DNA of 64,000 nucleotides, from the NCBI GenBank assembly GCA_035235625.1, contig CP141142.1, positions 17,370,995-17,434,994 on the forward strand. Direction: 5' to 3'. The notes beneath the pieces were generated by a model, which saw only the letters and a program-made list of their open reading frames with translations, did no database searches and was not told the DNA's origin. This document shows, in pieces, positions 33,240 to 44,613 of the stretch; the first letter of the stretch is position 1, and every line of letters starts with the position of its first letter. Origin of the DNA: Saururus chinensis. Taxonomy: Eukaryota > Streptophyta > Magnoliopsida > Piperales > Saururaceae. The translations under genes were made by a program, and so were the position numbers.

Positions 33240-33977
33240 GATATTACCTCATTTGTTATGCACTTCTACCTAAGCAAAGACACATAGCCAGGTGAAGAAG
33301 CATCATCATGGGTCATTCCTTGTGTGGGTGCACCAAAAAATCCTGGATGGTCTCTAGATCTTCAACCCATTGAATCTTCATGTGGAACACCATTAGTAGA
33401 TCAAGGTAGTTGTGCTGCACCAAAGCGACCTCCTCCTTGTCCTTCTCCTCCTCAATGTGCTCTTACACATCTATCACTTGTTGGATACTTTCTTGTAGTT
33501 CTTGATCAACTGGAGGGGAATCTGATATAGTGGCACTGCTAGAAGCAACATTTGAGCCCACCATTTCTGGTGTCGGAGACTTTGCTGAAAATGAATGTGG
33601 TGCAGGGATATCATATGGGGCAGGGATGGATGCCAATGAAATTTAATCCTTTGGCTTTAACTTTTGTTCCTCCCTTTTCGAGCACTTCGTCTATGAAATC
33701 TTCTCTTCAATGTAGCTGTTGTATGCCTTTGGCTTCTTCGCTCCCTTTGTGGCCACCTTCTTGGCTATTTTCTCCCCCTTAGATGCAAGAGCTGGTGGAT
33801 TAGCCATCGTGTACCTCATCATCCTAGGCATGGAAGGTAGGAGGGATGTGATAGGGCTAACATCTTAAGCTTTCTACTTCTTTATTTTTAGTTTTATTTG
33901 CTTCAGTGGCACTACTTCTTTATTTTCAGTTTCATTTCCGCTATCCACTTCTTTTTCCTCTCGGGATTGTTCCTTAA
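33240..33977 (-). pseudogene. Linker part of the element B ULP-like gene, proximal to the protease
   Basis: Minus-strand coding-like stretch with KIAKKVATKGAKKPKAYNSY (basic, nuclear-signal-like), SFSAKSPTPEMVGSNVASSS (Ser/Pro-rich) and EEEKDKEEVALVQ. It is low-complexity linker of the type seen between the N-terminal domain and the protease in this family. Two stops are present. The 5.07 kb solo LTR separates it from the rest of the gene. Confidence 0.5.
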
Positions 33978-36900
33978 TGTAATGCCCGAGATTTTTCATC
34001 CCTTTTTCTTAAAACTCATAGAATTTTTTTTTTCATAAATCGGAGTCAAAACGATAAAATCAAAACCTGTATAAACAGTTTATAATTTTAAACATCATAC
34101 GGTTAAACATCGTACTGTCAAATCAAATATCCTCAGGCGCTACTCGAAAATGCACGTACGAATAAATTTGCTATGATCATAGACTTTTAAATACAAATCA
34201 CTCTCCTAGGCATCCCTGAGTACAAGTCCCATAATAGTCCACTGACTGATCCAAATGAAAGTCCCGAATAACATCTTGTGTTCTCATCTCACCCTATACA
34301 ACATATCGTGGTACAAATAAACTCGCTATGAGTCAAGCAGATACCTGAGTCAACGGGAATCAATCCACCGCTGAAACGAGAGTCCATCTCCAGGAGCTCT
34401 CCGCACAACCTGCAAAACCTCCCGTACAACGGGGCTAAAAAGAAGTAGGGTGAGTATTTTCATACTCAGTAGGAAAATACCCAGTAGGGGAAATCCCAAC
34501 GGTGAACTCCATAAGTTCATAATCACATGCATCATGCAACTCAAACATGAAGCAGTCAACATAACATAATCATATCGTGCACATACACATACGATCATAT
34601 CAAAGGCACCATCGTGCCACAAACATACCGAAGGCACCATCGTGCCAAAATCATAATATCCAATCAACTTACACAAACACCCTTATCCAGGGTCATACAA
34701 ACTTACTCGTACCATTGTACGCTTACTCATACAACATACGCATACTTGTACGACCTTACTCGTACAATCATATGCTCACTCATACAGCTTACCCATACAT
34801 GTACGACCTTACTCGTACAATCAGACTCGTACGACCTCACTCGTACAGTCTGCACAAAATCATGCTTACTGTCTTACTCGGAAACATATTCTCACAATCG
34901 TACTCATACTCTTAAAGTCGTGCTCCTCCACATACTCTTACAGTCGTGCTCATACACACTCTTACAGTCCTGCCCATACACATACAATCATACTCACACT
35001 CATACAGTCGTACTCACACACATAATCGTACACATATCAACAACCACTGAAGCTCATTACAACTAATAAGCTCCAGCGTCGAAATGGAAAAGAATGCCAC
35101 TGGGGCAACACCTTAACCTCCGGGGAGTGTCAGACGTCATGGACTTTTTCGAAGGTAAGGCACACCAATGCTCATGGGGCACTGGATCAAACAGGTAAGA
35201 GTAGATCCATGATACTACTTACCTGAGCGCGCATACATACACCCACACAAGGGGTCATACAGTTGCCCACCATAATGGGTCTTATAGTGCCATAGAATTG
35301 CCCACCATAATGGGTCTTATAGTGCCATAGAATCGCCCACCATAATGGGTCTTATAGTGCCAGAGAATTGCCCACCATAATGGGTCTTATAGTGCCATTG
35401 CCACTCTTGGGCAGAAAACATACAGTGCCACTTGGGCAGAAACGTACAGTGCCACTCTTGGGCGGAAACATACAACGCTCTCAACAGAGCATCAAACATC
35501 TGGGCTTACACAGCACACAGACCAAATCAGAAACATACGTCGCTCTCAGCAGAGCATCAGATGTCTGGGCTTCATACAGCACGCAGACAAAGTCAGAAAC
35601 GTACATCGCTCTCAACAGAGCATCAAACGTCTGGGCTGATACAGCACGCAGACCAAATCAGAAATAACATTGCTCTCAGCAGAGCATCAGACGTCCGGTG
35701 CTCTACATAGCACACAGACAACATCCCGCAGGATAAAATGCTCGGCCGACTCACTAGCGGCCAGCTCAAACACGGAACTTAATCCGTCGAACCCTCAGGT
35801 CTCAAACTCACAACGCTATCATTAGCTGTGCTTATAATTCAAGTTTGAATTAAGTACATTATGCAGTACAATTATGCCACACAAACTCACAGTCCTCGAC
35901 GGGTCAAACTGAAGCCGAGCCCGATCCGAAACCCAAGTTCGTCAGGACAACAGACTTCACTTACCCGTCCACATCATGGACAAAACTCACCGTACAACAA
36001 ACTCTTACAGTCTTACATACTTTGCCATCCATCTTATGGCCAAATCCTCTTACACTGACATCCTCAAATAACGCTCCTCAGAGCCAACCCAGTTGTCGCC
36101 CTCTTACTTATATCTCACTTATTATTCTTACTTTTCACTTCATAATCTGTACGTTATGCTTGTACAATTATGAACACTCTTACTGTCTGACAAACGCCCA
36201 ACATACAATCCAACCCAAACTGATCCATTCTAATCCTTGCCCGTCATACTCATATCCTCTGTCATACGCTTACACAACCGCATCCAAATTCAGACAAAGC
36301 TTCTGTCATCTTTTACTATCCATCGCCCATAACTCTGCCCACATACACTTACACACATCCAAATCATAGGCAAATTGCCATCATACATACGTATGTCTCA
36401 CACATATGTATAACATACACATACGGTCATACATACATAACATACAAACATGCACGCTAGCCATCACTAGCACATGCATACACACGTCAAACATGCACGC
36501 TAGCCATCACTAGCACATGCACATACATCAAACATACACGCTAGTCATCACTAGCACATGCACACACATTCATACATACTTCAAACAAGCACGCTAGCCA
36601 TCAATAGCACATGCATACATACATACTTCAGACATGCACGCTAGCCATCACTAGCACATGCATAACCATACGTAGCATACTGACATATTTGCTAGCCATC
36701 GCTAGCGCATACATAATCCACACCCATAAAATGTGCATCCATCTCATGCATATCAATCATACCATACAATCATGCTTACACACACATCATGCAATCGGAT
36801 CGTTACTTAACATCCAAGCATGGAATCATACAATCCTAGCATGCTGCTACTCATTCAAAGCATGCTTCATGAATTTACGAGTTCAAAGCTCCCCTACCTC

Positions 36901-39051
36901 GTAATCATGACGTTCGATGGCAAGCACACGACGGTGGCGGCGTCGGCGGCGGAGTTGGCGGTCAAAACCGTTGCCTGGCTGAGAGAGCTGCTGTCCCGAG
37001 GATTTTAAGATGCACCGGAACTATCACGGCTAAACAGGGTGTCAGAAATCAATGCGGTAAAACCCGCGATCCACGGCGGCACACTAGGGCGGCCGGGAGA
37101 AATATCGTGCCAACATAAGTGGCGGTGCGATCAGATGTCAAGGGTGTACACTCTGAAGATCAGCCGGTGGCTAAAACGTGCTCAGCCGGCCACAAGACGT
37201 CGAAATCGGCCGTGGACAGCACCCAACGGCAACGATTCCGGTCAACAAAGGCCCACATAAGGGTGGAGAGCGTGGGGCAACGCTCGAGAATCAAAGGAGA
37301 GGTGGTGGAGGGCTCTAGTGGTCAACTCCACTCGGTGGCAAAGCCAACCGATGGTCAAGCGGCGCGAATGCGGCGCCTAAACCCAGAAGTACATGCGTGG
37401 CCACATGTGCACGCGGCCCAAAGGGCGGGGGAGAGGGCTGAAATGAGGCGACTCAAGGCCCACAAAAGCCAACAGGGCAAGACCCTTAGTTGTGGCCAAT
37501 CAAAGCGGCGACATCGCCAATCGCCACCCACAACCAATACCCATGGTGCGGGCGGCTGTGGATCTCGCACGGTATAGGGCAAGGGGAGGGTTCAAGGTCG
37601 TGCAAAGGCTATGAGGCCGTCACTGGCCAAGGCCTGAGCAGGTGAACTCGTCCACCTTCTGTCAAGGTAAGACATATAAATTCTTGCCCGAGGCCGTCCG
37701 GTACCAACGGCGTAAAATGGCAAGAGGGGTCAACGGCACACATGCCGGTGAGTAGGCGGCTGCAGGCCACAAGGAAGGCACCGGTCAGAGGCAATCAAAC
37801 AGTACGAGGTGGGACCGTCTCTAGTCGTTACTAGACTGAGGCGGGAACCTCGGTGGCCATTCGGCCACTACCGGCCAATGCCGATGGCGTCAAAAGCCAA
37901 ACCCAAAGGGCTGACCGGGGAAAACCCATAAGGGCGGATCGGCCATGGGGCCGGAGGCTAAATCGGTCCAAGTGGGTGGGGCCGTCCCTGGGCCATCACT
38001 AGGCTGGGGCGGAGCCCACGGCAGTCAAGTCACCCTCACCCGCCAACGATGGCGGTGCCAGCCCACTAGAAAATCCACCCACAGTACCGCGCAAATCGGA
38101 CTGGGCGGTGCAGAGGACGGCAGAGGGGATGGAACCGGGCTGGGTAGGGTGGTCCACTGCCTTCGCCGGAGCAAGGCGAGGCTGGAGGAAGGCCGAATAA
38201 GCCACGAATCACCGCCGGCGGCCACTGTTTGCCCAAAATAGTGCGTCGGCGGAACAGTGAAAAAAGGGGGAAAGAGGATGGGGCGGCGGTGCCGAGGCCC
38301 ACCGGGCCGGGAGGAGTGGCCTCCCGCCGTTGCCGGAGCAAGGCGGTGCCGGACAGAGCACAGCCGGCCGTGGCTCGCCGCCGGCGGCCATGAAATCGTC
38401 CAAACAGTTCGCCGGCGAAAAATAGGGCAGATGGGGAAACGGAGTGGGACGGCGGAGCAGAGGCCGTCCGGGGCCGGGGGGAGTGTCCTCCCACCGTCGC
38501 CGGCCCATGGCGGAGCCGTGGGCGGCCGGCTGGCCATCGCCGGCTCACGGTGGCGGCGGAACAGCATAAATCAGAAAAAGGGGGCTCACCGGGGGAAGAG
38601 GCGGCGCGGCCATGGGGGCCGGGACGGTGGCTCCCCTGCCGTCGCACGGCCGGGGCGGAGCCGGTGTGGCGGTCCAGCGGCCGGCGGCGGCCGGGCACAG
38701 AAAACAGATGGGAAGGGGGGGGCAGCGCACTGTTCATCGCGCAGGAGGTTCTGGATTAGGCGATCCCGATCCGAATTTTCCTTTTTATTTTTTTTTCTTT
38801 TTTCTTTTACCAAATGTATCCCCAACGCGCGTTAACCCATTGGTTACGCGTCGAACCTCCAAAATTCGCGCCGTAAGCACGCAGCGAGGCCCGTGGCCTG
38901 CGACTAAGACCCATACCCAACTCTATGGGTATAAATACGGGGAAAATACATGAATACATATACGCCAAAACATCACATTTTCCTGTCGAAAATGACCAGA
39001 AAAAATGGCAGAAAAATTACAAAAAATCGTAGAAAAATCAGGGACCTTACA
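33978..39051 (+). mobile_element. 5.07 kb solo LTR, TSD CTTAA, inserted in element B
   Basis: Starts TGTAATGCCCGAG and ends GGGACCTTACA. CTTAA flanks both sides (33973-33977 and 39052-39056). No PBS, gag or pol is inside. A TATA box (TATAAATA, 38930-38937) about 115 bp before the end gives the plus orientation, a huge U3 and a very short R-U5. The interior is repeat-rich: CTTACTCGTACA-type runs (34690-35030), four 35 bp units (35263-35400), four ~65 bp units (35474-35720), six CACGCTAGCCATCACTAGCA units (36440-36715), then a GC-rich block (36900-38760). Long terminal repeats of this size and TGTAATGCCC start suggest a gypsy family with large LTRs; the clade is inferred only. Confidence 0.88.
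36900..38760. repeat. GC-rich, CpG-rich degenerate repeat block inside the solo LTR
   Basis: Imperfect units of about 150-180 bp with recurring GCCGTTGCCGGAGCAAGG, GCTCGCCGCCGGCGGCCATG and AGGCGTCCGGGGCC-like blocks, and periodic AACAG...GAAAAA.GGGG spacers. All six frames stay open for long stretches because of the composition; these are not genes. It contrasts sharply with the AT-rich surroundings. Confidence 0.65.
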
Positions 39052-40586
39052 CTTAACCTTCTGGGATCGAACCACTTACTTGTTAATTTTTTGTAAGAAT
39101 TTGGTTAGTGCGGTCCTTTCAACCTTCAAACCTTTCTTCTTATTTTTTGGGGAGCAAGCTTTCGGCTCCTTGTTCTGTGCATATAACATTTTTATTAGTA
39201 AATAGACAACATGCAATGAAAGTGTGTTATTGATGACATGACTTGTCGACCTATCGTATTGAAAGTAATACGACAATATATACAATAGTGTTATTGATCA
39301 CATGACCACTACCATATTGTTTTTTTTATAAAATGACAATGTGTGTTTGTGTGTGATTGATGACACGATGATACACAAACTAACATGATAACTGAAAATG
39401 TCGTGTAATTAAAAATATACTTACGCAAAATAAAATCATCGACATACTAAAGGAAAATTTTTCTTTGCTCTTCACAAGTAGATTGGTGAATAGCTTCACT
39501 TGATTTGAAAGCTCTGGCCTAGAGCCAAACTGATGTCTCTCCTTCTGTTGTTGGCGAAGGGGTTGTTGCATGTTGGCTCTCCAATTGAGGGGATTCATGC
39601 GGCTACTTAGTATCCTATTTAGGTGGGGGTGGCATGTGTTTTATTAAGCTTGTTGCCACCTCTAGAGCATTTTTAACCCTGTGAAGCGCAACTTGCACAC
39701 TATCGGTGCTCCAACCCCCCTCCCCCTATAGAATGGCCTTCTCCAAAACCACGTCAACTATCCCACTCATGACATTACTAGCATGACGAAGCTGTCAATG
39801 ACATCTTTGCCGGACTGGAATTGCCTTGACATCTGGCCATGATGGGCTTGAATGACAATCTTTGTCCTCTGTATCGTGGTATGAATGGCTGCCTTCTTTG
39901 CCTTCAGGGCCACCCTTTGGCCATCGATTAAGTAGGCCTCTTCGGCAGTTGGAGTTATTTGTATAACCACTTTTGGAACTGGCTTGAGCTGCATTAGTAC
40001 CTCCTACCACTTCCTCATCCTGTGACGAGCCAACAGTTTCTTCCTCGCCTTTTCGGTGGCCTTCTCAACATCCATCATTAGTTGTGTAAACTTGGGCCAC
40101 CTCTTGCACCTCGAGCTACATGGAGGAGCACTTGGAGTCCATATAGACGTATGCTAAAAAAACCACACCTATTGAACAAGGCAAAACAATCCCATTAATA
40201 GTGTACATATGTAATGTATGTCGTGTCCTGGATAGCATGTATATTAAACTCATCATGTTATTGATTATACCCAAGTCTCAGTTCATGTAATTGTGTATGC
40301 ACGATAGATTGCTATATCATCTTACTAATAATACGATACATACACTTTCACGTTACATATCATGTTTTTGTAAACACAATAAGCACATTATCTTGTGATT
40401 CATATTATGATACACCTAAAGTATGTATATAATATTGTATTATTAAGACTATGCTAATTGTAATAATTGTGTTATGGATAATACGAGATTTAATTCGAGC
40501 ACAAATGAAGCTCCAACGAGAATTTCGGCAGTTGCAGAGCACTCATATTATCAGCTCCTCATGTTTCAGCGGGCTAATGATGTGCC
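39052..40586 (-). pseudogene. Middle part of the element B ULP-like gene and introns
   Basis: Minus-strand coding-like pieces NWRANMQQPLRQQQKERHQF (about 39540-39590) and QLKPVPKVVIQITPTAEEAY with VALKAKKAAIHTTIQR (39770-39994), polar linker of the same gene, separated by motif-rich non-coding DNA (39200-39420, 40200-40460). No known domain. Confidence 0.4.
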
Positions 40587-41336
40587 TCAAATCAACATAT
40601 CATGAATGGCCCTTGCCCAATTGTACCTCCCCACAACTGTGAAGTCATCTATGAAGTCACACAGAGATGAGGAGACAGATATGTTGCTCTGTGTGAATAA
40701 AATAAGGACCCCCTTGTGCACAATTGCCAACCGTGCTAAGTCCTTGTCAAAGATAACTTGTTTGTTGTCTACTACTTCCTTCAAAATTTCTTCAATAAAA
40801 TTTTTCTCCAACCGCTTCCCTGTGAAGAATCTTTTGAAGAATTGCCCCTTGTCTCAGGCAGCCTTCCCGTTGCCATTGTCCAACTTCAACGGGTTCCCTT
40901 TTGCACTCAAACCTATTATTAGTGCAACTTCTTTGACTGTCAAGGGTAGAACTTTTCCCCAAATATTAAATACTTCTTGTGAGTTGTCCCAACACTCACC
41001 TATAAGAACATCCAGGCGCGATCTAGAGATAATTATTGTCTCGCAATCGTATATAGGGTAGAACCCAATCTCCTCCAAGATTGCCTTGCATCCCGGCCTC
41101 AATTCAACGAGGTATTTTGATAGTATAAGACTAGCGAGGAAACTATTTGCTTTGAGACATGTTCTCCTCCCATAGATTCTCTTCTTCTTCTTCTCTTCTA
41201 ATGCCTTCACTGATTCCGCCATTTGATTGTGCTCTTGTAGCTCTTCTTTTGTAAAAGATGTTATACATATGTATATCAACAATGGGTCATGACAAAAACC
41301 AAAGAGTCGCGTTGATTCAAATTGTGTAACTAACAT
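40587..41336 (-). pseudogene. N-terminal DUF1985-like domain of the element B ULP-like gene
   Basis: Minus strand, two open segments that read on almost continuously. 41336-40854 has RPGCKAILEEIGFYPIYDCE, RLDVLIGECWDNSQEVFNIW and LPLTVKEVALIIGLSAKGNP. 40811-40587 has FIEEILKEVVDNKQVIFDKD and ALARLAIVHKGVLILF-like sequence. This matches the domain that precedes ULP1 proteases in plant transposon genes and corresponds to 13255-13794 in element A. One stop (about 40852) separates the parts. Confidence 0.6.
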
Positions 41337-42069
41337 ACAAATACACGCTAAATGTATAGAGTGTTATGAGATACACGATATGATGCCTTCTCAGACACAA
41401 TAGCACAACAATTGAATGTCACCTTGCGCATATCTTGTTATTTATAACACATTATGTATGCTAAGCATAGACGATAGGACTACATATATATCTCGAGCAT
41501 GATATACTTGATAACAAGACAATCTACTGAGGATAAAAAAGTAGTAACTACGTTGTGTATTCCATATCACGATATATCAAACATTGTGTATAGAAACTTA
41601 CGATTTAGAGCTAGAGAAAGGCATTACCACAAAATTGATCTAAGCCGGATTAACCCCTCAATTGGCTGGTGATTTTTGCCAATGTTCACTGCTTCACTGG
41701 GATTGTGTCAATATAGATTATGACGGAATCTCCATGGCCAAAACTCATTTGGGGCAGAAAATTTCAAAATTGCCATTCAGAAATAAGAAAAACCAAACTT
41801 TGCAAAGTTTTTTTGCATCTCACTGTTTGAACATTGGAAATCGACTCGAGTTTTTTCGAAATTGCCGGTGGGATGGGTTAGAAATTGGAACTCAAGCTAC
41901 ATATTCACTTCTCACTGATCGAAATGTGGAAATCGGAAGTCTGTGAAGTCATTTGAGTGTAGATGCAATCATGTAACAGGTTGATACAATATAAAACCCT
42001 AAACCCTGACTAGGGATATTTATGTCCAAAATTTTTCTTATATTGTGTAAGACCGGCTTTGTTGTAATT
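41337..42069 (-). promoter_or_regulatory. Leader/promoter side of the element B ULP-like gene
   Basis: Non-coding, with ACACGATA motifs (41375, 41565) and AACCCTAAACCCTGA (about 41993-42007), a telo-box-like sequence often found near plant transcription starts. The open frame at 41662-41946 (+) has no known motif. Confidence 0.4.
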
Positions 42070-42130
42070 GTTTTGAAAAAATTAGGGAATATGAAATATT
42101 CCCTCTTCGGCCAGGCAATATGGAAAAAAC
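42070..42130 (-). repeat. Element B right terminal inverted repeat
   Basis: Inverted partner of 27864-27930; ends CAGGCAATATGGAAAAAAC. Confidence 0.75.
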
Positions 42131-42319
42131 GCTCTCTAGCACAATGATTACGCTGTGCCTCCGGCCACCCTTCACATTGGATTACGTGACAAATGAAATT
42201 GAGAAAAGCTCCTTCTCATTGCAACCTTCTTTCTTAATTGACTTCGTTGTGAGCTTTACTGTGATCTTAATAAATCAAATTGCAATCATATCCTCTTCAA
42301 AACTTATTGCCACAGCCAC

Positions 42320-44240
42320 AAAATTCATTCATTTGAATTTGATATAAGCATTGGGTTGAATCTCATCTAATTCATTTAGCTATAATTTTCTATGCAATGC
42401 AACCTTGTCAAGATTGAAGTTGACAGCCTTATTGCCCAATAGGCCCTATGTTCTAGCTCCATAGACAAGTGACAAGTCCTTCCAAAACTTAATCGATGAG
42501 GGGACATTACAATCAGGGTTTTAAAAGCAGTAAGATAAGCCCAAAGAGTATCTGTTAGTCTTAATGTCCAATCCTACCATTTGGATTCACTATTTTTTGT
42601 AAAATATTTTTGATTTTCTAATTTGAAATTTCTACTTGTCCACTTATTTTTGGGTGATAGGGTACAAAAACTTTATGTGTAATTCCATATTTTTCATCAA
42701 GGCTTCAAAGGACCTAAGGCAAATGTGTGTACCCTGATCACTTATAATGGCTCAAGATGTTCCAAATCTTGACAAAATATTTTCTTTTAAAAATTTCACA
42801 ACATCGTGATCATTTGTTTTGCATAGAATAGCATCAATCCATTCAGACACATAATGAACGGCTACTAATTTATAAGGGTAGCCAAAAGAGGGAGGAAAAG
42901 GTCCCATGAAATCAATGCCTCAACAATAAAAAATTTCAACAACCAAAATTGGGTTAAGAGGCATCATATTCCTATGGGATATGGCTCCTTAATTCTGATA
43001 GTGTTCACATGCTTTACAAAATTTATGAGTTTCTTTGAAGGGAGTTGGCTAATAAAAACCACATCGTAAAATATTGGTAATAGTCTTTTTAGCAGAAAAA
43101 TGAACACATGCTTCAGACCGGAAAAGGAGATAACATTCATATGCTCAAAATCAAACAAATATCTCCTAATCATTTGGTCTAGACAATGTTTAACAAATAA
43201 GGATCATCCAAAAAAAATTTTACCTCTATGAACAGTTTGTTTTTGTTTTGTTGAGTCCAATGATTGGGAGTTTTACCTGTCACTAGATAGTTTGTCATGT
43301 TGGCAAACTATGGAATATGAGAGGTGCTTATTAGTTCATTAGGAAAAGAGTCCTTGATTGGCAGTGGTTCCTAGAAATTAGAAAAATATAATCTAGACAA
43401 AGGATCGGTGACCACATTCTCTACTCATTTCTTGTCTTTGATAGTGAGATCAAATTCTTGGAGTAGGAGGATCCACTAGAGCAATCTGGGCTTTGAATCC
43501 TTTTTACTTAGAAAATATTTTAGAGATGCTTGGTCATTAAAAATAATAATTTGGGAACCAATCAAATATGATCTAAATTTGTCAAGTACAAACACTACTG
43601 CAATAAGATTCATTTTAGTAGTTGAATAGTTCATTTGAGCTCTATTTAAAATCCTACTTGCATAATGAATGACACAAGGCTTTTTATCTTTCTATTGCCG
43701 AAGAACAACTTTCATAGCATAATTACTAACATCACACATAATTTTGATGGGCAAACTCCAATCAGGTGGTTGCATAATAGGAGCAAAAATAAGCACATAT
43801 GTTCTTCAGTTTTATGAAGGCTTGCTCACAGGTTTCCAATCGAATGAGTTGTCCTTTGATAGAAGGTTTCATAATAGTCTAAATATAGTACTAAAATATT
43901 TAATGAACCTTCTATAAAATTCTTCATGCCTCAAAAAAGTTCTAATATCTTTAATTGTTTTGGGACTAGGAAAATTGGCAATCAATTGTATTTTTGCCTT
44001 GTCCACTTGATTTCCCTGCATGCAAACAATATGACCAAGTACAATTCTCTTCATAACCATAAAAGGACATTTTTCTTAGTTTAAAACAAGGTTTTTCTCC
44101 TCATAACTAACCAATTTTTTTTCCATATTATTAAGACAATCATCAAAAGAATCTCCAAAGATAGAAAAACCATCCATAAAAACTTTATAGTTTTGATTAT
44201 TAATGAGCTTATTTAGATAAATTCCTTTATGACTTGCTTG
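42320..44240 (-). pseudogene. Athila-like Ty3/gypsy pol remnant (RT, RNase H, integrase)
   Basis: Minus strand in pol order. RT thumb: VMKRIVLGHIVCMQGNQVDK and FYRRFIKYFS (43869-44060). RNase H: LFLMTKHL and SPDCSSGSSYSKNLISLSK-like remains (43430-43800). Integrase finger region: 42964-43173. Integrase core: LVAVHYVSEWIDAILCKTND, ENILSRFGTSRAIISDQGTH (the DQGTH Asp), SFEALMKNMELH, then [26 protein letters not shown] and [12 protein letters not shown]. The integrase wording is typical of the Athila/Tat branch. Many stops. It lies just right of element B and left of the chromovirus insertion. Confidence 0.8.
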
Positions 44241-44613
44241 GTTCTATAGTCTTTATAGTTTGAGTTATTAAGCCCGAGGGTGTCTCTACACCGAGTGTCT
44301 TAAGCCGACTAGATTAGGGATATTGGCCTGACGCTTATTACATGGACTATTTAGAAAGCTTAAGAGGTTTAGGAATTGCACGAGTCATACTTTGAGGTAT
44401 TTTATGCTCTTATTCTTTGAAATTGATTAAAATTTCTGAAGGCCATTACATGAGGTTTTATTATGAGATGCTAAGAATGAAATAGTCATTATTATATTTT
44501 GAGTAAGTGAAATTTAATGAGCATAGTTAATAGGCACATTAAGTTATGTTTGTTAATAAAGATTGAAATTGTATGACTATAGGTTTCTATACTTTATGTT
44601 TTTGAAATGTATA
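44241..44613. other. Non-coding flank left of the chromovirus insertion
   Basis: AT-rich. Contains GAGGGTGTCTCTACACCGAG (about 44276-44295), similar in style to AAACCCTCAAGAGACACAAC at 47622-47641 but not provably related. GTATA at 44609-44613 is the left target-site duplication. Confidence 0.4.

Larger units (their letters stand above)
28640..41620. repeat. Dispersed ACACGATA / TATCGTGT motif family of element B
   Basis: Variants recur in both orientations in the non-coding parts of element B and not in the inserted solo LTR. Examples lie near 28820-28845, 30388-30408, 30471, 30906, 31805, 31880, 32050, 32205, 33190, 39240, 39360, 40300, 41375 and 41565. Typical forms are AATTACACGATAAG, GATAACACAAT and GTTATTGATGACATGA. 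They surround both genes of the element, like the palindrome family of element A. Confidence 0.6.
27864..42130. mobile_element. Element B: MULE with transposase (+) and convergent ULP-like gene (-)
   Basis: Left end GTTTTTTCCATATTGCCTAG and right end (reverse complement) GTTTTTTCCATATTGCCTGG are inverted copies. The match continues about 50 bp (GAATATT/CAATATT, TTCATATTCCCTA / TCCATATTCCCTA, then TTTTAGACACAAAT / TTTTGGACATAAAT after a gap). Outside these points the flanks are unrelated. No convincing 9 bp target duplication is left (TGTAGTAGA versus GCTCTCTAG). Inside are MuDR-type transposase remains and, facing them, a ULP1-type gene. Without the 5.07 kb solo LTR inserted at 33978 it would be about 9.2 kb. 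Confidence 0.8.

Noticed and set aside
34577-35066. Overlapping Thr/His/Tyr-rich open frames
   Set aside because: They follow the CTTACTCGTACA tandem repeats of the solo LTR and have no domain.
37355-38835. Long overlapping open frames on both strands (up to 223 residues) in GC-rich DNA
   Set aside because: All frames stay open because the DNA is GC-rich and repetitive; the translations are Pro/Arg/Gly low complexity with no domain, and the block lies inside a solo LTR.
27855-42139. A 9 bp target-site duplication for element B
   Set aside because: TGTAGTAGA and GCTCTCTAG do not match, and shifting the ends by a few bases does not help; the duplication has decayed or the ends recombined.
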